From positions 372,001-436,000 of the forward strand of contig NZ_JAJQRG010000003.1 of assembly GCF_021228235.1 (NCBI RefSeq): DNA of 64,000 nucleotides, written 5' to 3'. The stretch's first letter is position 1; every line of letters begins with the position of its first letter. Below the pieces are notes generated by a model. That model was not told the origin of the DNA. It ran no database searches and saw only the letters and a program-made list of their open reading frames with translations. Source of the DNA: Pseudophaeobacter flagellatus. Its GTDB lineage: Bacteria > Pseudomonadota > Alphaproteobacteria > Rhodobacterales > Rhodobacteraceae. Of the stretch, positions 49,968 through 60,963 are shown piece by piece. The position numbers and the translations under genes were made by a program.

Positions 49968-51341
49968 ATGAGTGAGTGGCAAAAAGCGGCCTGGCGCAAC
50001 AAAGCACGCGTGCAGATGCCCGACTATACCGATGCCGCGGCCCTCGGGGCCGTAGAGGCGCAGCTTTCCAACTATCCGCCCCTGGTCTTTGCCGGCGAAG
50101 CGCGCCGTTTGAAACAACACCTGGCGGCTGCCGGGCGTGGCGAGGCGTTTTTGTTGCAGGGCGGCGACTGCGCCGAGAGCTTTGAGCAGTTCAGCGCGGA
50201 CGCCATCCGCGACACCTTTAAGGTGATGCTGCAGATGGCCATGGTTCTGACCTATGGTGCCAAGGTGCCAGTGGTGAAAGTGGGCCGTATGGCGGGGCAA
50301 TTTGCCAAGCCGCGCAGTGCGCCAACTGAAACTTTGGATGGGGTCGAACTGCCCAGCTACCGCGGCGACATCATCAATGATCTTGCCTTCACCGAAGGCT
50401 CGCGTATTCCAGACCCCAAGCGGATGCTGCAGGCCTATACCCAGGCCGCCGCAACCCTGAACCTGCTGCGCGCCTTTTCGACCGGCGGCTACGCGGATGT
50501 TAATCAGGTGCACGCCTGGACCCTGGGCTTTACCGAGGGGGAGAAAGCGCAAAGCTATCGTGAAATGGCCAACCGGATCACTGATACGCTCGATTTCATG
50601 CGCGCCGCCGGGGTCAACAACGATGCCTCGCATGCGTTGCAGTCGGTTGAATTCTACACCAGCCACGAAGGCCTGCTGCTGGAATACGAAGAGGCGCTGA
50701 CCCGTCTGGATTCGACCTCTGGCAAATGGCTCGCTGGGTCTGGCCACATGCTGTGGATCGGTGATCGCACCCGCCAGCCTGATGGCGCCCATGTGGAATT
50801 CTGTCGTGGCGTGTTGAATCCCATTGGCCTGAAATGCGGCCCGACCACCACGGCCGAGGATCTCAAGGTGTTGATGGCCAAGCTGAACCCGGAAAATGAG
50901 GAAGGTCGCCTGACGCTGATCGCCCGCTTTGGCGCCGGTAAGGTGGCAGAGCACCTGCCGCGTCTGGTCAAAGCAGTGCAGGAAGAAGGGGCCAATGTCA
51001 CCTGGGTCTGTGATCCGATGCATGGCAATACCATCAAATCCTCTACCGGGTATAAAACCCGGCCCTTTGAAAGCGTGCTGCGCGAAGTTCAGGATTTCTT
51101 CGCTGTCCACAGTTCCGAAGGCACCATTCCGGGGGGCGTTCACTTTGAAATGACCGGGCAGGATGTCACGGAATGCACCGGCGGCGTGCGGGCTGTGACC
51201 GACGAGAATCTGAGCGATCGATATCATACCGCCTGTGATCCGCGCCTAAACGCCAGCCAATCTCTGGAACTGGCCTTTTTGGTTGCCAAAGAACTGTCAG
51301 AGCTGCGCAGCCAGCAGGCTCGCAAAGCCGAGGCCAGCTAG
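49968..51341 (+). CDS. 3-deoxy-7-phosphoheptulonate synthase, class II
   Basis: A 457-residue class II DAHP synthase, the first enzyme of the shikimate pathway (PEP + erythrose 4-phosphate). Class II signs: [96 protein letters not shown] and [21 protein letters not shown]. Starts at ATG 49968 with GGAGAAAAGCT before it. No N-terminal plastid-like extension. Followed by a strong terminator. Confidence 0.95.
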   Translation: MSEWQKAAWRNKARVQMPDYTDAAALGAVEAQLSNYPPLVFAGEARRLKQHLAAAGRGEAFLLQGGDCAESFEQFSADAIRDTFKVMLQMAMVLTYGAKVPVVKVGRMAGQFAKPRSAPTETLDGVELPSYRGDIINDLAFTEGSRIPDPKRMLQAYTQAAATLNLLRAFSTGGYADVNQVHAWTLGFTEGEKAQSYREMANRITDTLDFMRAAGVNNDASHALQSVEFYTSHEGLLLEYEEALTRLDSTSGKWLAGSGHMLWIGDRTRQPDGAHVEFCRGVLNPIGLKCGPTTTAEDLKVLMAKLNPENEEGRLTLIARFGAGKVAEHLPRLVKAVQEEGANVTWVCDPMHGNTIKSSTGYKTRPFESVLREVQDFFAVHSSEGTIPGGVHFEMTGQDVTECTGGVRAVTDENLSDRYHTACDPRLNASQSLELAFLVAKELSELRSQQARKAEAS

Positions 51342-51389
51342 GCCTGGCCGCAAGAGCGTATCCCCAGCCTGGCTGTGGCAACGAGATAA

Positions 51390-51423
51390 AAATAGGCCCG
51401 TCCCAATTGGGGCGGGCCTATTT
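51390..51423 (+). terminator. Rho-independent terminator after DAHP synthase
   Basis: AAATAGGCCCGTCCC pairs with GGGGCGGGCCTATTT (51390-51404 with 51409-51423), one-base asymmetry. It is the end of the DAHP synthase transcript. A second GC-rich hairpin, CGCCCCG...CGGGGCG, lies at about 51467-51494. Confidence 0.85.
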
Positions 51424-51541
51424 GTGGCGGGCACGAGCAAAGGATCGGTCCCCGGAAAATGGGAAACGCCCCGGGAATTCTTCCGCGGGGCGCTGGTAAC
51501 TAGACTACGACCAAATAGACTAGAAATAGACTAAAATTTTA

Positions 51542-52354
51542 CTAAACGGCCGGCTCATTTCGGCTGGAAACCAGGCGTAGATGCGGCGCTTTGGATTTAC
51601 TTTTTGCATCAGCACGGGCGGTGTCGCGCACCGGCTTCAGGGGTTTGCGGTCGGCCAGATCACGGGCTTCCTGCAAGATAGAGGTCTCTGGCTGCATTCG
51701 CGACTGCAGCTCTGCAAAATCGGGATTGGCGCTGTTTGCATCTGCGGCATCGCGGGGTTTGGATTTGAACTCAGCATCACTCGACTTTTTGGCGACGGCG
51801 CGCATCTCGATCGAAGAGATGCTGAAACGCTGCGAAGTCTTGGATGGATTACCCTCGGAAACAAAGACCCCAAGCGCCCGACTGACATCGCCCAGATCAC
51901 TACGCAGTGGCAGAAGCAACATGCGGGCTTCGCGACGGCCGCGCAGGCGCGATCCTTCGGTCTGCATCTCGATTTCGACGATCGCGGGGGCTTCGAACAT
52001 ATGCTCCAGAGCGGCGCTCATCTGTTTACGTGCATCCGGGGTGAAAAAGGCGGTGATCGGCATGCCACGCACCTCCATGCCGGCCATCTCGTTGACCTTT
52101 TGTCCAGCCAGACGAAAACGGGCAACGCCCGGTGCAACCCGTTCAAGAATAAAGGTCTGCGACAGAATGTTTTCCAGCCCGCGCGGATCAATCTGCGACC
52201 GGTTTGGAATGTCATCGCCACGCTGCAGTGCTGTCCAGTAGGCCTCGGCCTGCCGCATCGGAGAGACCGAAACGCTGTTACGGAAATTTTTCATAGGAAC
52301 CACCTTGTCGTGCCCCTTATCCTGCTCTGAATTTTTGCTACCGCCAAAAAACAT
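51542..52354 (-). CDS. PAS-domain protein (PAS_5 family)
   Basis: A 270-residue cytoplasmic protein. Residues ~30-165 match the PAS_5 family of alphaproteobacteria: RQAEAYWTALQRGDDIPNRS, QIDPRGLENILSQTFILERV and ARFRLAGQKVNEMAGMEVRG. The C-terminal ~100 residues are low-complexity, Lys/Ser/Ala-rich. Some relatives regulate flagella or cell cycle; nothing specific is visible here. It is separated by 254 bp from the divergent yicC gene. Confidence 0.8.
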   Translation of the reverse strand: MFFGGSKNSEQDKGHDKVVPMKNFRNSVSVSPMRQAEAYWTALQRGDDIPNRSQIDPRGLENILSQTFILERVAPGVARFRLAGQKVNEMAGMEVRGMPITAFFTPDARKQMSAALEHMFEAPAIVEIEMQTEGSRLRGRREARMLLLPLRSDLGDVSRALGVFVSEGNPSKTSQRFSISSIEMRAVAKKSSDAEFKSKPRDAADANSANPDFAELQSRMQPETSILQEARDLADRKPLKPVRDTARADAKSKSKAPHLRLVSSRNEPAV

Positions 52355-52608
52355 GTGCTTTCCTTACGTTGTTCGGTCCATCCGCCATCAAACACGCTGC
52401 ACGAGTCTCTCGACTGCCTTATTTGTAGCGTCAGGATGGTTACCTTGCAGTTAACATGCCACAATATTATTCAAATTTGGACTAAAATTTAAAGCAATGG
52501 TTAACGCCTTTCGGTGACAGGCCTATCCTTATGCGTCAAACGCTACCCCAGACGCACTGTTGGAACTGATGCTTTTTGCCAGAAGACACGCCAGAAAGGG
52601 CCATATAG

Positions 52609-53505
52609 ATGACTATTCGCAGCATGACGGGGTTTGCCTCGGGGCAGGGCGCGCTTGACACCCATAGTTGGAGTTGGGAAATCCGTTCGGTCAACGCGAA
52701 AGGCTTGGACCTGCGTCTGCGGGTGCCTGACTGGCTGATCGGGCTAGAGGCGCATTTGCGCAAGCGCTGTAGCGCAGAACTGGCGCGGGGCAACGTGACG
52801 CTGGGCCTGCGGATCAACCGCTCAGAAGCGGGGGCCACCAGCCTGGTGCTGAACAAGCCGCTGTTGCAATCCGTCCTTGCCGCCCTGGCCGAAGCCGAGG
52901 AAACCGCGCAGGCGGCAGGGGTGGATCTGTCGGTGACCTCTGGTGCGGATCTGCTGTCTATTCGCGGCGTGCTGGAAACCAACCTGCGCGAAGATGACCC
53001 CGCGCCGCTGGTCGCCGCGATGCGTAATGAATTCGAAAGCATTTTGGCGCAATTCGTTCAAATGCGTGAAGCAGAAGGGGCAGCCTTGGCGCAGGTTTTG
53101 CAGGATCAGCTGGCAGAACTGCGACGCCTGACGGACTTGGCCGCCGAGCTGGCAGCGGCGCGCAGGCCACTGGTGGCCCAAAATCTCAAGACCAATCTGG
53201 CCAAGGTGCTGGAGAATGCCGAGGGGGTAGATGCCAACCGGGTGGCGCTGGAACTGGCGATGCTTGCGGTGAAATCCGATATCACCGAAGAAATCGACCG
53301 GCTTGGCGCGCATATTCTGGCCACCGAGGCCCTGTTGACCACAGGCGGTGCGGTGGGGCGCAAGCTTGATTTCCTGATGCAGGAATTCAATCGTGAGGCC
53401 AATACCCTGTGTTCAAAAGCGCTGAACAGTGACTTGACCTCGGTTGGTCTAGAGTTGAAAGCAGTGATCGACCAGATGCGCGAGCAGGTGCAAAATATTG
53501 AATAA
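52609..53505 (+). CDS. YicC family endoribonuclease
   Basis: A 298-residue YicC-family protein: [60 protein letters not shown] and C-terminal [20 protein letters not shown]. Members are endoribonucleases, reported to act on small RNAs in E. coli. Directly followed by gmk 19 bp later, a neighbourhood common in alphaproteobacteria. Confidence 0.93.
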   Translation: MTIRSMTGFASGQGALDTHSWSWEIRSVNAKGLDLRLRVPDWLIGLEAHLRKRCSAELARGNVTLGLRINRSEAGATSLVLNKPLLQSVLAALAEAEETAQAAGVDLSVTSGADLLSIRGVLETNLREDDPAPLVAAMRNEFESILAQFVQMREAEGAALAQVLQDQLAELRRLTDLAAELAAARRPLVAQNLKTNLAKVLENAEGVDANRVALELAMLAVKSDITEEIDRLGAHILATEALLTTGGAVGRKLDFLMQEFNREANTLCSKALNSDLTSVGLELKAVIDQMREQVQNIE

Positions 53506-53524
53506 CTCCGAAGGAACAGACGAG

Positions 53525-54166
53525 ATGGCAAACCGCCGTGGCCTATTGATCATCCTGTCCTCGCCATCCGGCGCGGGCAAATCCACTCTCGCCAAGCGGC
53601 TGCGCAGCTGGGATGACAGCATTCGCTTTTCCGTCTCTGCAACCACCCGCGACCCGCGCGCGGGAGAGGTGGACGGGCAGGACTATCACTTCGTTTCGGT
53701 GGATGATTTCAAATCCGCTGTCACCGAGGGCGAAATGCTGGAGCATGCGCATGTCTTTGGCAATTTCTACGGCTCGCCCAAGGGTCCGGTGCGCGCGGCG
53801 ATCGACGATGGCCAGGATGTGCTGTTCGACATCGACTGGCAGGGGGCGCAGCAGATCCGCAATTCTGAACTTGGCCAGCATACGCTGTCGATCTTTCTGC
53901 TGCCGCCTTCGATCACCGAATTGCGCCGCCGGTTGGAAAGCCGTGGACAGGATGATCTGGACACCATCAAGCGACGGATGGAAAAGAGCTGGGACGAGAT
54001 CAGCCATTGGGGCAGCTATGATCATGTGCTGGTCAACGATGACCTAGATGCTACCGAAGAGGCGCTGAAGACCATCATTTCAGCCACCCGACTGCGCCGC
54101 ATTCAACAGCCACTGCTGGTGGATCACGTGCGGACGCTGCAAACAGAATTTGAGGAGATGTCATGA
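53525..54166 (+). CDS. gmk: Guanylate kinase
   Basis: A 213-residue GMP kinase (ATP + GMP to ADP + GDP). P-loop [15 protein letters not shown] at ~10-24, GMP-binding [20 protein letters not shown] and [20 protein letters not shown], then [12 protein letters not shown] chose ATG 53525 over 53498 because GAAGGAACAGACGAG precedes it. Overlaps the carbonic anhydrase-like gene by ATGA. Confidence 0.95.
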   Translation: MANRRGLLIILSSPSGAGKSTLAKRLRSWDDSIRFSVSATTRDPRAGEVDGQDYHFVSVDDFKSAVTEGEMLEHAHVFGNFYGSPKGPVRAAIDDGQDVLFDIDWQGAQQIRNSELGQHTLSIFLLPPSITELRRRLESRGQDDLDTIKRRMEKSWDEISHWGSYDHVLVNDDLDATEEALKTIISATRLRRIQQPLLVDHVRTLQTEFEEMS

Positions 54167-54684
54167 CACTTTATGCTTTGGGTATGCATCAGCCGCAGCT
54201 GCATGCGGATACCTGGGTGGCACCGGATGCCAATCTGATTGGCCAGGTGGTGCTGGAAGCCGCGGCTTCTGTCTGGTTTGGCGCCACCATTCGCGCCGAC
54301 CACGAAGAAATTCGCATCTGCGGAGGGGCCAATGTGCAGGAAAACGTGGTGATGCACGTCGATGCCGGTTTTCCGCTGACTGTGGGCAAGAACTGCACCA
54401 TTGGTCACAAGGTCATGCTGCACGGCTGTACCATCGGTGAAAACAGTCTGATCGGCATGGGGGCCACCATTTTGAATGGTGCCAAGATTGGCAAAAACTG
54501 CCTGATCGGGGCCGGGGCCTTGATCACTGAAAACAAGGTCATTCCTGACAACTCCCTCGTGATGGGGGCACCTGGCAAGGTGGTGCGTGAGCTGTCTGAA
54601 GCGCAGGCCCAGACATTGACGCAGAGTGCGCTGCATTACCAGGACAACATGCGCCGTTTTCGCAACGAGCTGCGCGCGATTTAA
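54163..54684 (+). CDS. Gamma-carbonic anhydrase family protein
   Basis: A 173-residue left-handed beta-helix protein of the YrdA/CaiE group. Hexapeptide repeats cover ~10-150. The His ligands of the trimer interface are seen in [29 protein letters not shown] and [20 protein letters not shown]. Whether it hydrates CO2 is uncertain; many family members bind Zn but lack activity. Coupled to gmk by a four-base overlap. Confidence 0.9.
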   Translation: MTLYALGMHQPQLHADTWVAPDANLIGQVVLEAAASVWFGATIRADHEEIRICGGANVQENVVMHVDAGFPLTVGKNCTIGHKVMLHGCTIGENSLIGMGATILNGAKIGKNCLIGAGALITENKVIPDNSLVMGAPGKVVRELSEAQAQTLTQSALHYQDNMRRFRNELRAI

Positions 54685-54826
54685 GCCCGGATCGAAAATT
54701 TGGGTGGGCAGGAGAGGGCTGGGCGGTGTTAGCGGATGTTGTCCTTTGTCCCCCACCGGGCGAGTGGGCCGCCACCTCTTCGTTACATTTGCCTGATAGC
54801 CCATGCCCACCCAATTGGAGAGCGCA

Positions 54827-55873
54827 ATGAAACAAGAGGTGATCGCAGGTTTTCTGGACGCATTCCCGCTGCCTTCTGTGTTGGTGGATCAGACGGAGCG
54901 TTTTATCGCGGCCAACCAGCTGGCCCTTGATTTGTTGGGGCAACAGATCCTAGGGCGTCATTTTGCCACCATCCTGCGCCAGCCCAGCGTTACCGGGGCC
55001 ATCGAAAGATGCCTGGAGGATCGCGCCAGCCGCTGCGCCAAGCATCTGTCAAACGACGGCGCGCAGGACACCAGTTTTGATGTGACCCTGCGCTATGTCG
55101 GTGGCATCGGCGCGGTCGAGGGCGGGGCAGTGCTGATCACCTTTACCGATGTGAGCGAACGCGAGCAGGCCGGCCAGATGCGGCGCGACTTTGTCGCCAA
55201 TGTCAGCCATGAACTGCGCACGCCGCTGACCGCGCTGATGGGCTTTATCGAAACCCTGCGCGGGGCCGCCCGCGACGATCCCGGCGCCCGGGATAGGTTT
55301 CTGTCGATCATGGAAGGAGAGGCCAGCCGGATGAACCGGTTGGTGGGGGATCTGTTGTCGTTGAACCGGGTCGAAAGCAAAGAGCGCATTCGCCCCAAAG
55401 AACAGCTGGATCTTGTGGGGCATCTGACATCAACCCTGAAAACGGTGCAGCCGCTGGCTGATGCCGGCGAGACCCGCCTGCTTTTTGCCCCGCCCAGTGA
55501 CCCGGTAATGGTCACGGGAGATGCGGACCAGTTGTTGCAGGTCTTTATCAACCTGATTGAGAATGCCATCAAATACGGCGGTGATCGGGTCGAGGTTACT
55601 CTGGAATTGCTAGAGCGCGATCCCTCGCTGCGCTGTGCTGCAGTGCGGGTGCGGGTGATGGACAATGGCGCCGGGATCGACCCCATTCATCTGCCGCGCC
55701 TGACTGAACGGTTTTACCGGGCTGACAATCACCGCTCGCGCGAGCTGGGCGGAACGGGCCTTGGCCTTGCCATCGTCAAACATATCGTCAATCGCCACCG
55801 GGGGCGGCTTCGGGTGGAAAGCGAGCCGGGGACCGGTAGCTGCTTTTCCGTGACCTTGCCACTGTCGGAATAG
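54827..55873 (+). CDS. phoR: Phosphate regulon sensor kinase PhoR
   Basis: A 348-residue histidine kinase. Residues ~10-110 are a PAS domain (LPSVLVDQTERFIAANQLAL), then HisKA with His128 in RRDFVANVSHELRTPLTALM. The HATPase region follows: NLIENAIKYGG (N-box), VMDNGAGIDP and GGTGLGLAIVKHIV. No N-terminal membrane segment is visible, unlike E. coli PhoR, so it would be soluble or peripheral. GGAGAGCGCA before ATG 54827. Placed by its neighbours pstS-phoB as PhoR. Confidence 0.9.
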   Translation: MKQEVIAGFLDAFPLPSVLVDQTERFIAANQLALDLLGQQILGRHFATILRQPSVTGAIERCLEDRASRCAKHLSNDGAQDTSFDVTLRYVGGIGAVEGGAVLITFTDVSEREQAGQMRRDFVANVSHELRTPLTALMGFIETLRGAARDDPGARDRFLSIMEGEASRMNRLVGDLLSLNRVESKERIRPKEQLDLVGHLTSTLKTVQPLADAGETRLLFAPPSDPVMVTGDADQLLQVFINLIENAIKYGGDRVEVTLELLERDPSLRCAAVRVRVMDNGAGIDPIHLPRLTERFYRADNHRSRELGGTGLGLAIVKHIVNRHRGRLRVESEPGTGSCFSVTLPLSE

Positions 55874-56028
55874 CCACGGTCAAAACAGCCACTGTCACAA
55901 TATGGTGGCTCATTTGGGCGCGCGACGCCCAGCGGCGGGAGGTGAAATCGCGGCCATCTTCTGGCGAAGGCGATAAAAGATTAACGTGATGGCGGCTTTT
56001 GTGACAATTTCCGGCCTATTTTCGATCT

Positions 56029-56061
56029 TGTCATATGCCTGTTACACGGGTGTCACAAAAG
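56029..56061 (+). promoter_or_regulatory. Pho box upstream of pstS
   Basis: Three direct repeats at exact 11-bp intervals: TGTCATATGCC (56029), TGTTACACGGG (56040), TGTCACAAAAG (56051), matching the PhoB-binding consensus TGTCA(n). They lie about 80 bp upstream of pstS. GGCTTTTGTGACA at 55994-56006 is an inverted copy of the third repeat (TGTCACAAAAGCC at 56051-56063). Confidence 0.85.
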
Positions 56062-56141
56062 CCACATGCCGACCTTTTAGGAGGGGCGCATGATCATCAC
56101 GAAGATGGTCACACATCTTAATCTCTCTCATGGAGACACGC

Positions 56142-57197
56142 ATGTCCTTTGTGAAACTGACCGCTTCCGCCCTGACCATCGCTGCCGCTACGGCCACCGC
56201 AGCCACTGCGCGTGACCAGGTCCAGGTTGCCGGCTCTTCGACCGTTCTGCCCTATGCCTCTATCGTTGCCGAAGCCTTTGGCGAAAACTTTGACTTCCCG
56301 ACACCTGTTGTGGAATCGGGTGGCTCTTCCGCAGGGCTCAAACGCTTCTGCGAAGGTGTTGGCGAAAACACCATCGACATTGCCAACGCATCGCGTCGCA
56401 TCAAGGAAAAAGAGATCAAGGCCTGCGCCGAAGCTGGTGTCACCGATATCATCGAAGTGCGCATCGGCTATGACGGCATCGTTTTTGCCAGCGACATCAA
56501 CGGCAACGCCTTTGAATTCACCCCTACTGATTGGTTTCTGGCCCTGTCCGACGAAATCATGGTGGACGGCAAGATGGTTGCCAACCCAAACAAGACCTGG
56601 GCTGACGTGAACCCTGCCTTCCCGGCGCAACCGATCCAGGCCTTCATCCCCGGCACCAAGCACGGCACCCGCGAAGTGTTTGAAGACAAAGTAATCCTGG
56701 CCGGCTGTGAAGCCACCGGCGCTTTTGAACACATCCTGGCCGGTGCAACAGGTGACAGCGCCAAGGCACAGAAAAAAGCCGCCGAGAAGGCCTGTATCTC
56801 GCTGCGCACAGATGGCGTGTCTGTCGACATCGATGGCGACTACACTGAAACCCTGGCCCGCATCGAGAGCAACGCCAATGGCATTGGTGTCTTTGGTCTG
56901 GCTTTCTATGAAAACAACACTGACAAGCTGCAGGTTGCCACAATGTCCGGCGTCGTTCCCACGACCGAGAGCATCGCAACCGGCGAATACCCCGTCTCGC
57001 GCCCCTTGTTCTTCTACGTCAAGAAGGCCCACATCGGCGTGATCCCAGGCCTGAAGGAATATGCTGAATTCTTCGTCGCAGACGAGGTGGCCGGCCCCGA
57101 TGGTCCGCTGTCCGAATATGGCCTGGTTGCTGACCCAGAGCTGAGCCAGACTCAGGAAGCGGTTGCTGACGAAGCCACCATGGGCGGCAATTCCTGA
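56142..57197 (+). CDS. pstS: Phosphate ABC transporter substrate-binding protein PstS
   Basis: A 351-residue periplasmic phosphate-binding protein. Signal peptide at ~1-23 (SFVKLTASALTIAAATATAA). Phosphate-binding signs: VAGSSTVLPYASIVAEAFGE, VESGGSSAGLKRFCEGVGEN and IDIANASRRIK, then DGIVFASDI and GTREVFEDKVI. It is the DING-free alphaproteobacterial type. ATG 56142 has GGAGACACGC upstream. First gene of the Pho-box-controlled pst operon. Confidence 0.95.
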   Translation: MSFVKLTASALTIAAATATAATARDQVQVAGSSTVLPYASIVAEAFGENFDFPTPVVESGGSSAGLKRFCEGVGENTIDIANASRRIKEKEIKACAEAGVTDIIEVRIGYDGIVFASDINGNAFEFTPTDWFLALSDEIMVDGKMVANPNKTWADVNPAFPAQPIQAFIPGTKHGTREVFEDKVILAGCEATGAFEHILAGATGDSAKAQKKAAEKACISLRTDGVSVDIDGDYTETLARIESNANGIGVFGLAFYENNTDKLQVATMSGVVPTTESIATGEYPVSRPLFFYVKKAHIGVIPGLKEYAEFFVADEVAGPDGPLSEYGLVADPELSQTQEAVADEATMGGNS

Positions 57198-57300
57198 TCG
57201 CCGCACATCTTGTTATACTCTGGGGCGGCTCTTTCCGTCCCAGAGCCTGTTTAAACCAGACCAACCGCCAAAACCTGCTGCTGTCACCCCGGAGTTTTTG

Positions 57301-58779
57301 ATGCCAACATTCTGGCTTATCGTTATTCTGCTCGCGCTTACCGCCTGCGGCTTTTTTGGGGGGCGCCGTCGTGCCCTGGCCTCTGCCAATGGCAACCCGC
57401 GCGATTTGCACTCATTGCCCGTCTACTATGGCGCCAATGTCGCCATGAGCATTGCCATTCCGGCGCTCATGACCCTGGCGATCTGGCTGCTGGTCCAGCC
57501 CATGGTGATTGAGACCCGCGTTTCCGCCAGTCTGCCATCTGAGGTGATCGCTGAAAATACTAGCATCGGCCTTGTTATGGGCGATGTGCGCCGACTTTCT
57601 GATGGCCTGGATGAGGCCGTGGTACAGGGTATTTTTGAAGAAAAACAATCATTTGCTTTGAATACTGAAGCCACTGATGTCCGTGCAGCCCTAGGCACGG
57701 TCGGTGTCGCGCTTGGCTCGGATGTGCGCCCCGAAGTGCTGGCTGCTGCGCAGCAGTATCGTCAGTTGTCCAGCACCGGCAAGCGGGCCATGACGCTGGT
57801 CTGCCTGATGCTGGCGCTTGGCGGACTGGCCCTGTCGCTGCGCAATACCAACAAGACGTTTCGCGCGCGAAACGTGGTTGAGCGCGGCATTCTGGCCCTG
57901 CTGGTACTGGCGGCCTCTCTTGCGATCCTGACAACGGTGGGCATCGTCTTTTCGATGCTGTTTGAAACCATCAATTTCTTTGGCCTGCACACCTGGCGCG
58001 ACTTTTTCTTTGGCAAGACCTGGGCACCGAATTTCCGCGGTGATAGCGAATTGTCGATGCTGCCACTGCTTTGGGGCACGCTGTATATCTCGGCGATTGC
58101 TCTTTTGGTGGCGGTGCCTGTGGGGTTGTTCGCGGCGATCTACCTGTCGGAATATGCGGGGTCTGCGGTGCGGTCCTTTGCCAAACCCCTGCTGGAAATT
58201 CTCGCAGGGATCCCGACAATTGTTTATGGTCTGTTTGCCCTGCTGACGGTTGGACCTCTGCTGCTCAAACTCTTTGGCCAAGGCGAAGAGGGGCTGCTGG
58301 GGCTTACCTGGATGAGCGGCGCCACCTCGGTGCTGACCGCCGGTTTGGTGATGGGCATCATGTTGATCCCCTTTGTCTCTTCGCTGTCGGACGATATCAT
58401 CAACGCGGTGCCACAAACGCTGCGGGATGGCTCTTTGGGGCTGGGGGCAACCAAATCGGAAACCATACGCCAGGTGGTTCTGCCGGCTGCCCTGCCGGGC
58501 ATTGTGGGGGCCATCCTGCTGGCGGCGTCACGCGCCATTGGCGAAACGATGATCGTGGTGATGGGGGCCGGGGCGATTGCCAAGTTTTCGGCTAATCCGT
58601 TTGACTCCATGACAACAATCACCACCCGCGTGGTCAGCCAGTTGACTGGCGATACCGATTTCGCCAGCCCGGAAACGCTGGTGGCCTTTGCCCTCGGGCT
58701 TTCTCTCTTTGTCCTTACCCTGGGCCTCAATGTTCTGGCGCTCTATATTGTGCGCAAATATCGGGAGCAGTATGACTAA
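57301..58779 (+). CDS. pstC: Phosphate ABC transporter permease PstC
   Basis: A 492-residue inner-membrane permease. The C-terminal ~230 residues are the standard permease core: VPVGLFAAIYLSEYAGSAVR, LEILAGIPTIVYGLFALLTV and the EAA loop LGATKSETIRQVVLPAALPG. The long N-terminal extension (~1-230) with two further membrane segments is usual in Rhodobacterales. Start ATG 57301 is supported by CCCGGAGTTTTT. Overlaps pstA by one base. Confidence 0.93.
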   Translation: MPTFWLIVILLALTACGFFGGRRRALASANGNPRDLHSLPVYYGANVAMSIAIPALMTLAIWLLVQPMVIETRVSASLPSEVIAENTSIGLVMGDVRRLSDGLDEAVVQGIFEEKQSFALNTEATDVRAALGTVGVALGSDVRPEVLAAAQQYRQLSSTGKRAMTLVCLMLALGGLALSLRNTNKTFRARNVVERGILALLVLAASLAILTTVGIVFSMLFETINFFGLHTWRDFFFGKTWAPNFRGDSELSMLPLLWGTLYISAIALLVAVPVGLFAAIYLSEYAGSAVRSFAKPLLEILAGIPTIVYGLFALLTVGPLLLKLFGQGEEGLLGLTWMSGATSVLTAGLVMGIMLIPFVSSLSDDIINAVPQTLRDGSLGLGATKSETIRQVVLPAALPGIVGAILLAASRAIGETMIVVMGAGAIAKFSANPFDSMTTITTRVVSQLTGDTDFASPETLVAFALGLSLFVLTLGLNVLALYIVRKYREQYD

Positions 58780-60131
58780 TGACCGATTTTAGCCCCTCTT
58801 CAACACCGCCAGCCTCGGTTCAAACATCGCTGCTAACCCTTTCGGATCGCACCAAAAAGCGTAACGCGAACGAGCGGCGTTTCAAGGCCTACGGCATCGC
58901 CGCCATCTCGGTGGGACTGCTGATGCTGCTGGTTCTGGTGGTAACAATCTTTGGGCGCGGCACCGGTGCCTTTCAACAGACTTTCGTGACACTGGACGTC
59001 GCGCTACTGGAAAGCAAGCTGGACAAAACCGGCGCGCGCAATATCGAAGATATCAAACGGGTCAGCACCTTTGGCTATGCGCCACTGGTGAAGGGCGCAA
59101 TGAGCGCGGCCATCGAAGAACACGGCGTTTCTACCTCGCTCAAGTCGAAACAGCTGGCCGGGCTCTTGTCGAAAAGCGCGGTGGCGCAGCTGCGTGCCTA
59201 TGTCTTGGCCAACCCGCAACAGATCGGCGAAACGGTTGAGTTCCGCTTTTTGGCGCAGAGCCGGGTTGATGGCTATCTGAAGGGGCGTGTTAGCCGCGAC
59301 AGCATTGAAAACGATAAGAATATTTCAGTAGCGCAGCTTGATGTAGTGGATGCTCTGGTAGCGGCCGGGGTGATTGAAAAATCCTTCAATCTGGACTTCA
59401 TTCTGGGGGGCGATGCCTCTGACCAGCGCCCCGAAGCCGCTGGCATGGGGGTCTCTATGCTGGGATCGTTCTTTATGATGCTGGTCGTATTGGCCCTGGC
59501 GCTGCCGATTGGCGTCGCCGCCTCGATCTATCTTGAAGAGTTCGCGCCAAAGAATTGGATTACCGACATTATTGAGGTCAATATCGCCAATCTGGCGGCG
59601 GTGCCCTCAATCGTCTACGGGATCCTTGGTCTGGCAGTCTTTATTAACTATATGCACCTGCCGATGTCGGCTCCGCTGGTGGGGGGGCTGGTGCTGACGC
59701 TGATGACGCTGCCAACCATCATCATTTCGACCCGCGCGGCCCTGAAGGCGGTGCCTCCGTCGATCCGCGACGCAGCGCTGGGGGTTGGTGCCTCGAAGAT
59801 GCAGTCAGTGTTTCACCATGTGCTGCCGCTGGCCGCACCGGGCATCCTGACCGGTACCATCATTGGCCTGGCCCAGGCGTTGGGGGAAACCGCGCCGCTG
59901 CTGCTGATCGGTATGGTTGGCTTTATCGCCTCCAACGCGCCGGAAACCCTGGGTGAAGGGCTGCTATCGCCAAATTCCGCCATGCCGGCCCAGATCTATG
60001 AATGGGCTAAACGGGCGGATCCCGCCTTTTATGAACGTGCCTGGGGCGGCATCATTATCCTATTGCTCTTTCTTGTAACCATGAACACGGTGGCCGTTGT
60101 GTTGCGTCGCCGCTTTGAACGCCGCTGGTAA
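58779..60131 (+). CDS. pstA: Phosphate ABC transporter permease PstA
   Basis: A 450-residue permease, with membrane segment ~38-60 and the core at ~230-450: [40 protein letters not shown] and the EAA loop [20 protein letters not shown]. As in PstC, an extra soluble region (~65-210) is inserted between first and second membrane segments. One-base overlap with pstC. Confidence 0.93.
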   Translation: MTDFSPSSTPPASVQTSLLTLSDRTKKRNANERRFKAYGIAAISVGLLMLLVLVVTIFGRGTGAFQQTFVTLDVALLESKLDKTGARNIEDIKRVSTFGYAPLVKGAMSAAIEEHGVSTSLKSKQLAGLLSKSAVAQLRAYVLANPQQIGETVEFRFLAQSRVDGYLKGRVSRDSIENDKNISVAQLDVVDALVAAGVIEKSFNLDFILGGDASDQRPEAAGMGVSMLGSFFMMLVVLALALPIGVAASIYLEEFAPKNWITDIIEVNIANLAAVPSIVYGILGLAVFINYMHLPMSAPLVGGLVLTLMTLPTIIISTRAALKAVPPSIRDAALGVGASKMQSVFHHVLPLAAPGILTGTIIGLAQALGETAPLLLIGMVGFIASNAPETLGEGLLSPNSAMPAQIYEWAKRADPAFYERAWGGIIILLLFLVTMNTVAVVLRRRFERRW

Positions 60132-60145
60132 CCGGAGGTGAGGCT

Positions 60146-60943
60146 ATGAACACCATGAATATGTTGGATAAAAACTTGGACACAACGACCACCAAGATCA
60201 CCGCGCGGGACGTCAATGTCTATTATGGCGACAGCCATGCGATCAAAGATGTGAATGTCGAAATTGACGCCAATACTGTCACGGCCTTTATCGGGCCATC
60301 GGGGTGCGGTAAGTCGACTTTCCTGCGGTGTATCAACCGGATGAACGATACAATCGATGTTTGCCGCGTGCGCGGCGACATTCTGCTGGATGGCGAGGAC
60401 ATCTACGACAAACGTGTCGATCCAGTGCAATTGCGCGCGAAGGTTGGGATGGTGTTTCAAAAACCTAACCCGTTCCCGAAATCGATCTACGATAATGTCT
60501 CTTATGGACCGCGGATCCATGGGCTGTCGCGTAATAAGGCCGAAATGGATGAAATCGTTGAAAAATCCCTGCGCCGTGCGGCCATCTGGGAAGAGGTGAA
60601 AGATCGGCTGGATGCACCGGGTACCGGACTTTCTGGGGGCCAGCAACAGCGACTGTGCATTGCCCGCGCCATCGCTACCGAACCCGAAGTGCTGCTGATG
60701 GATGAGCCATGCTCTGCCCTCGATCCCATTGCGACGGCCCAGGTAGAAGAGCTGATCGACGAGCTGCGGGCCAATTACTCTGTTGTTATCGTGACCCATT
60801 CGATGCAGCAGGCTGCACGGGTCAGCCAGAAGACCGCGTTTTTCCATCTGGGGAATCTGGTCGAGTTTGGCCCCACTGGCCAGATCTTTACCAACCCGGA
60901 AGATCCGCGTACCGAAAGCTATATCACTGGCCGTATCGGCTAG
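60146..60943 (+). CDS. pstB: Phosphate ABC transporter ATPase PstB
   Basis: A 265-residue ATP-binding subunit: Walker [10 protein letters not shown] (~51-59), Q-loop [20 protein letters not shown], signature [15 protein letters not shown] and Walker [16 protein letters not shown]. The LDPIAT is PstB-specific. GGAGGTGAGGCT precedes ATG 60146. Confidence 0.96.
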   Translation: MNTMNMLDKNLDTTTTKITARDVNVYYGDSHAIKDVNVEIDANTVTAFIGPSGCGKSTFLRCINRMNDTIDVCRVRGDILLDGEDIYDKRVDPVQLRAKVGMVFQKPNPFPKSIYDNVSYGPRIHGLSRNKAEMDEIVEKSLRRAAIWEEVKDRLDAPGTGLSGGQQQRLCIARAIATEPEVLLMDEPCSALDPIATAQVEELIDELRANYSVVIVTHSMQQAARVSQKTAFFHLGNLVEFGPTGQIFTNPEDPRTESYITGRIG

Positions 60944-60963
60944 CGCCCACAAAGGAAATTATC

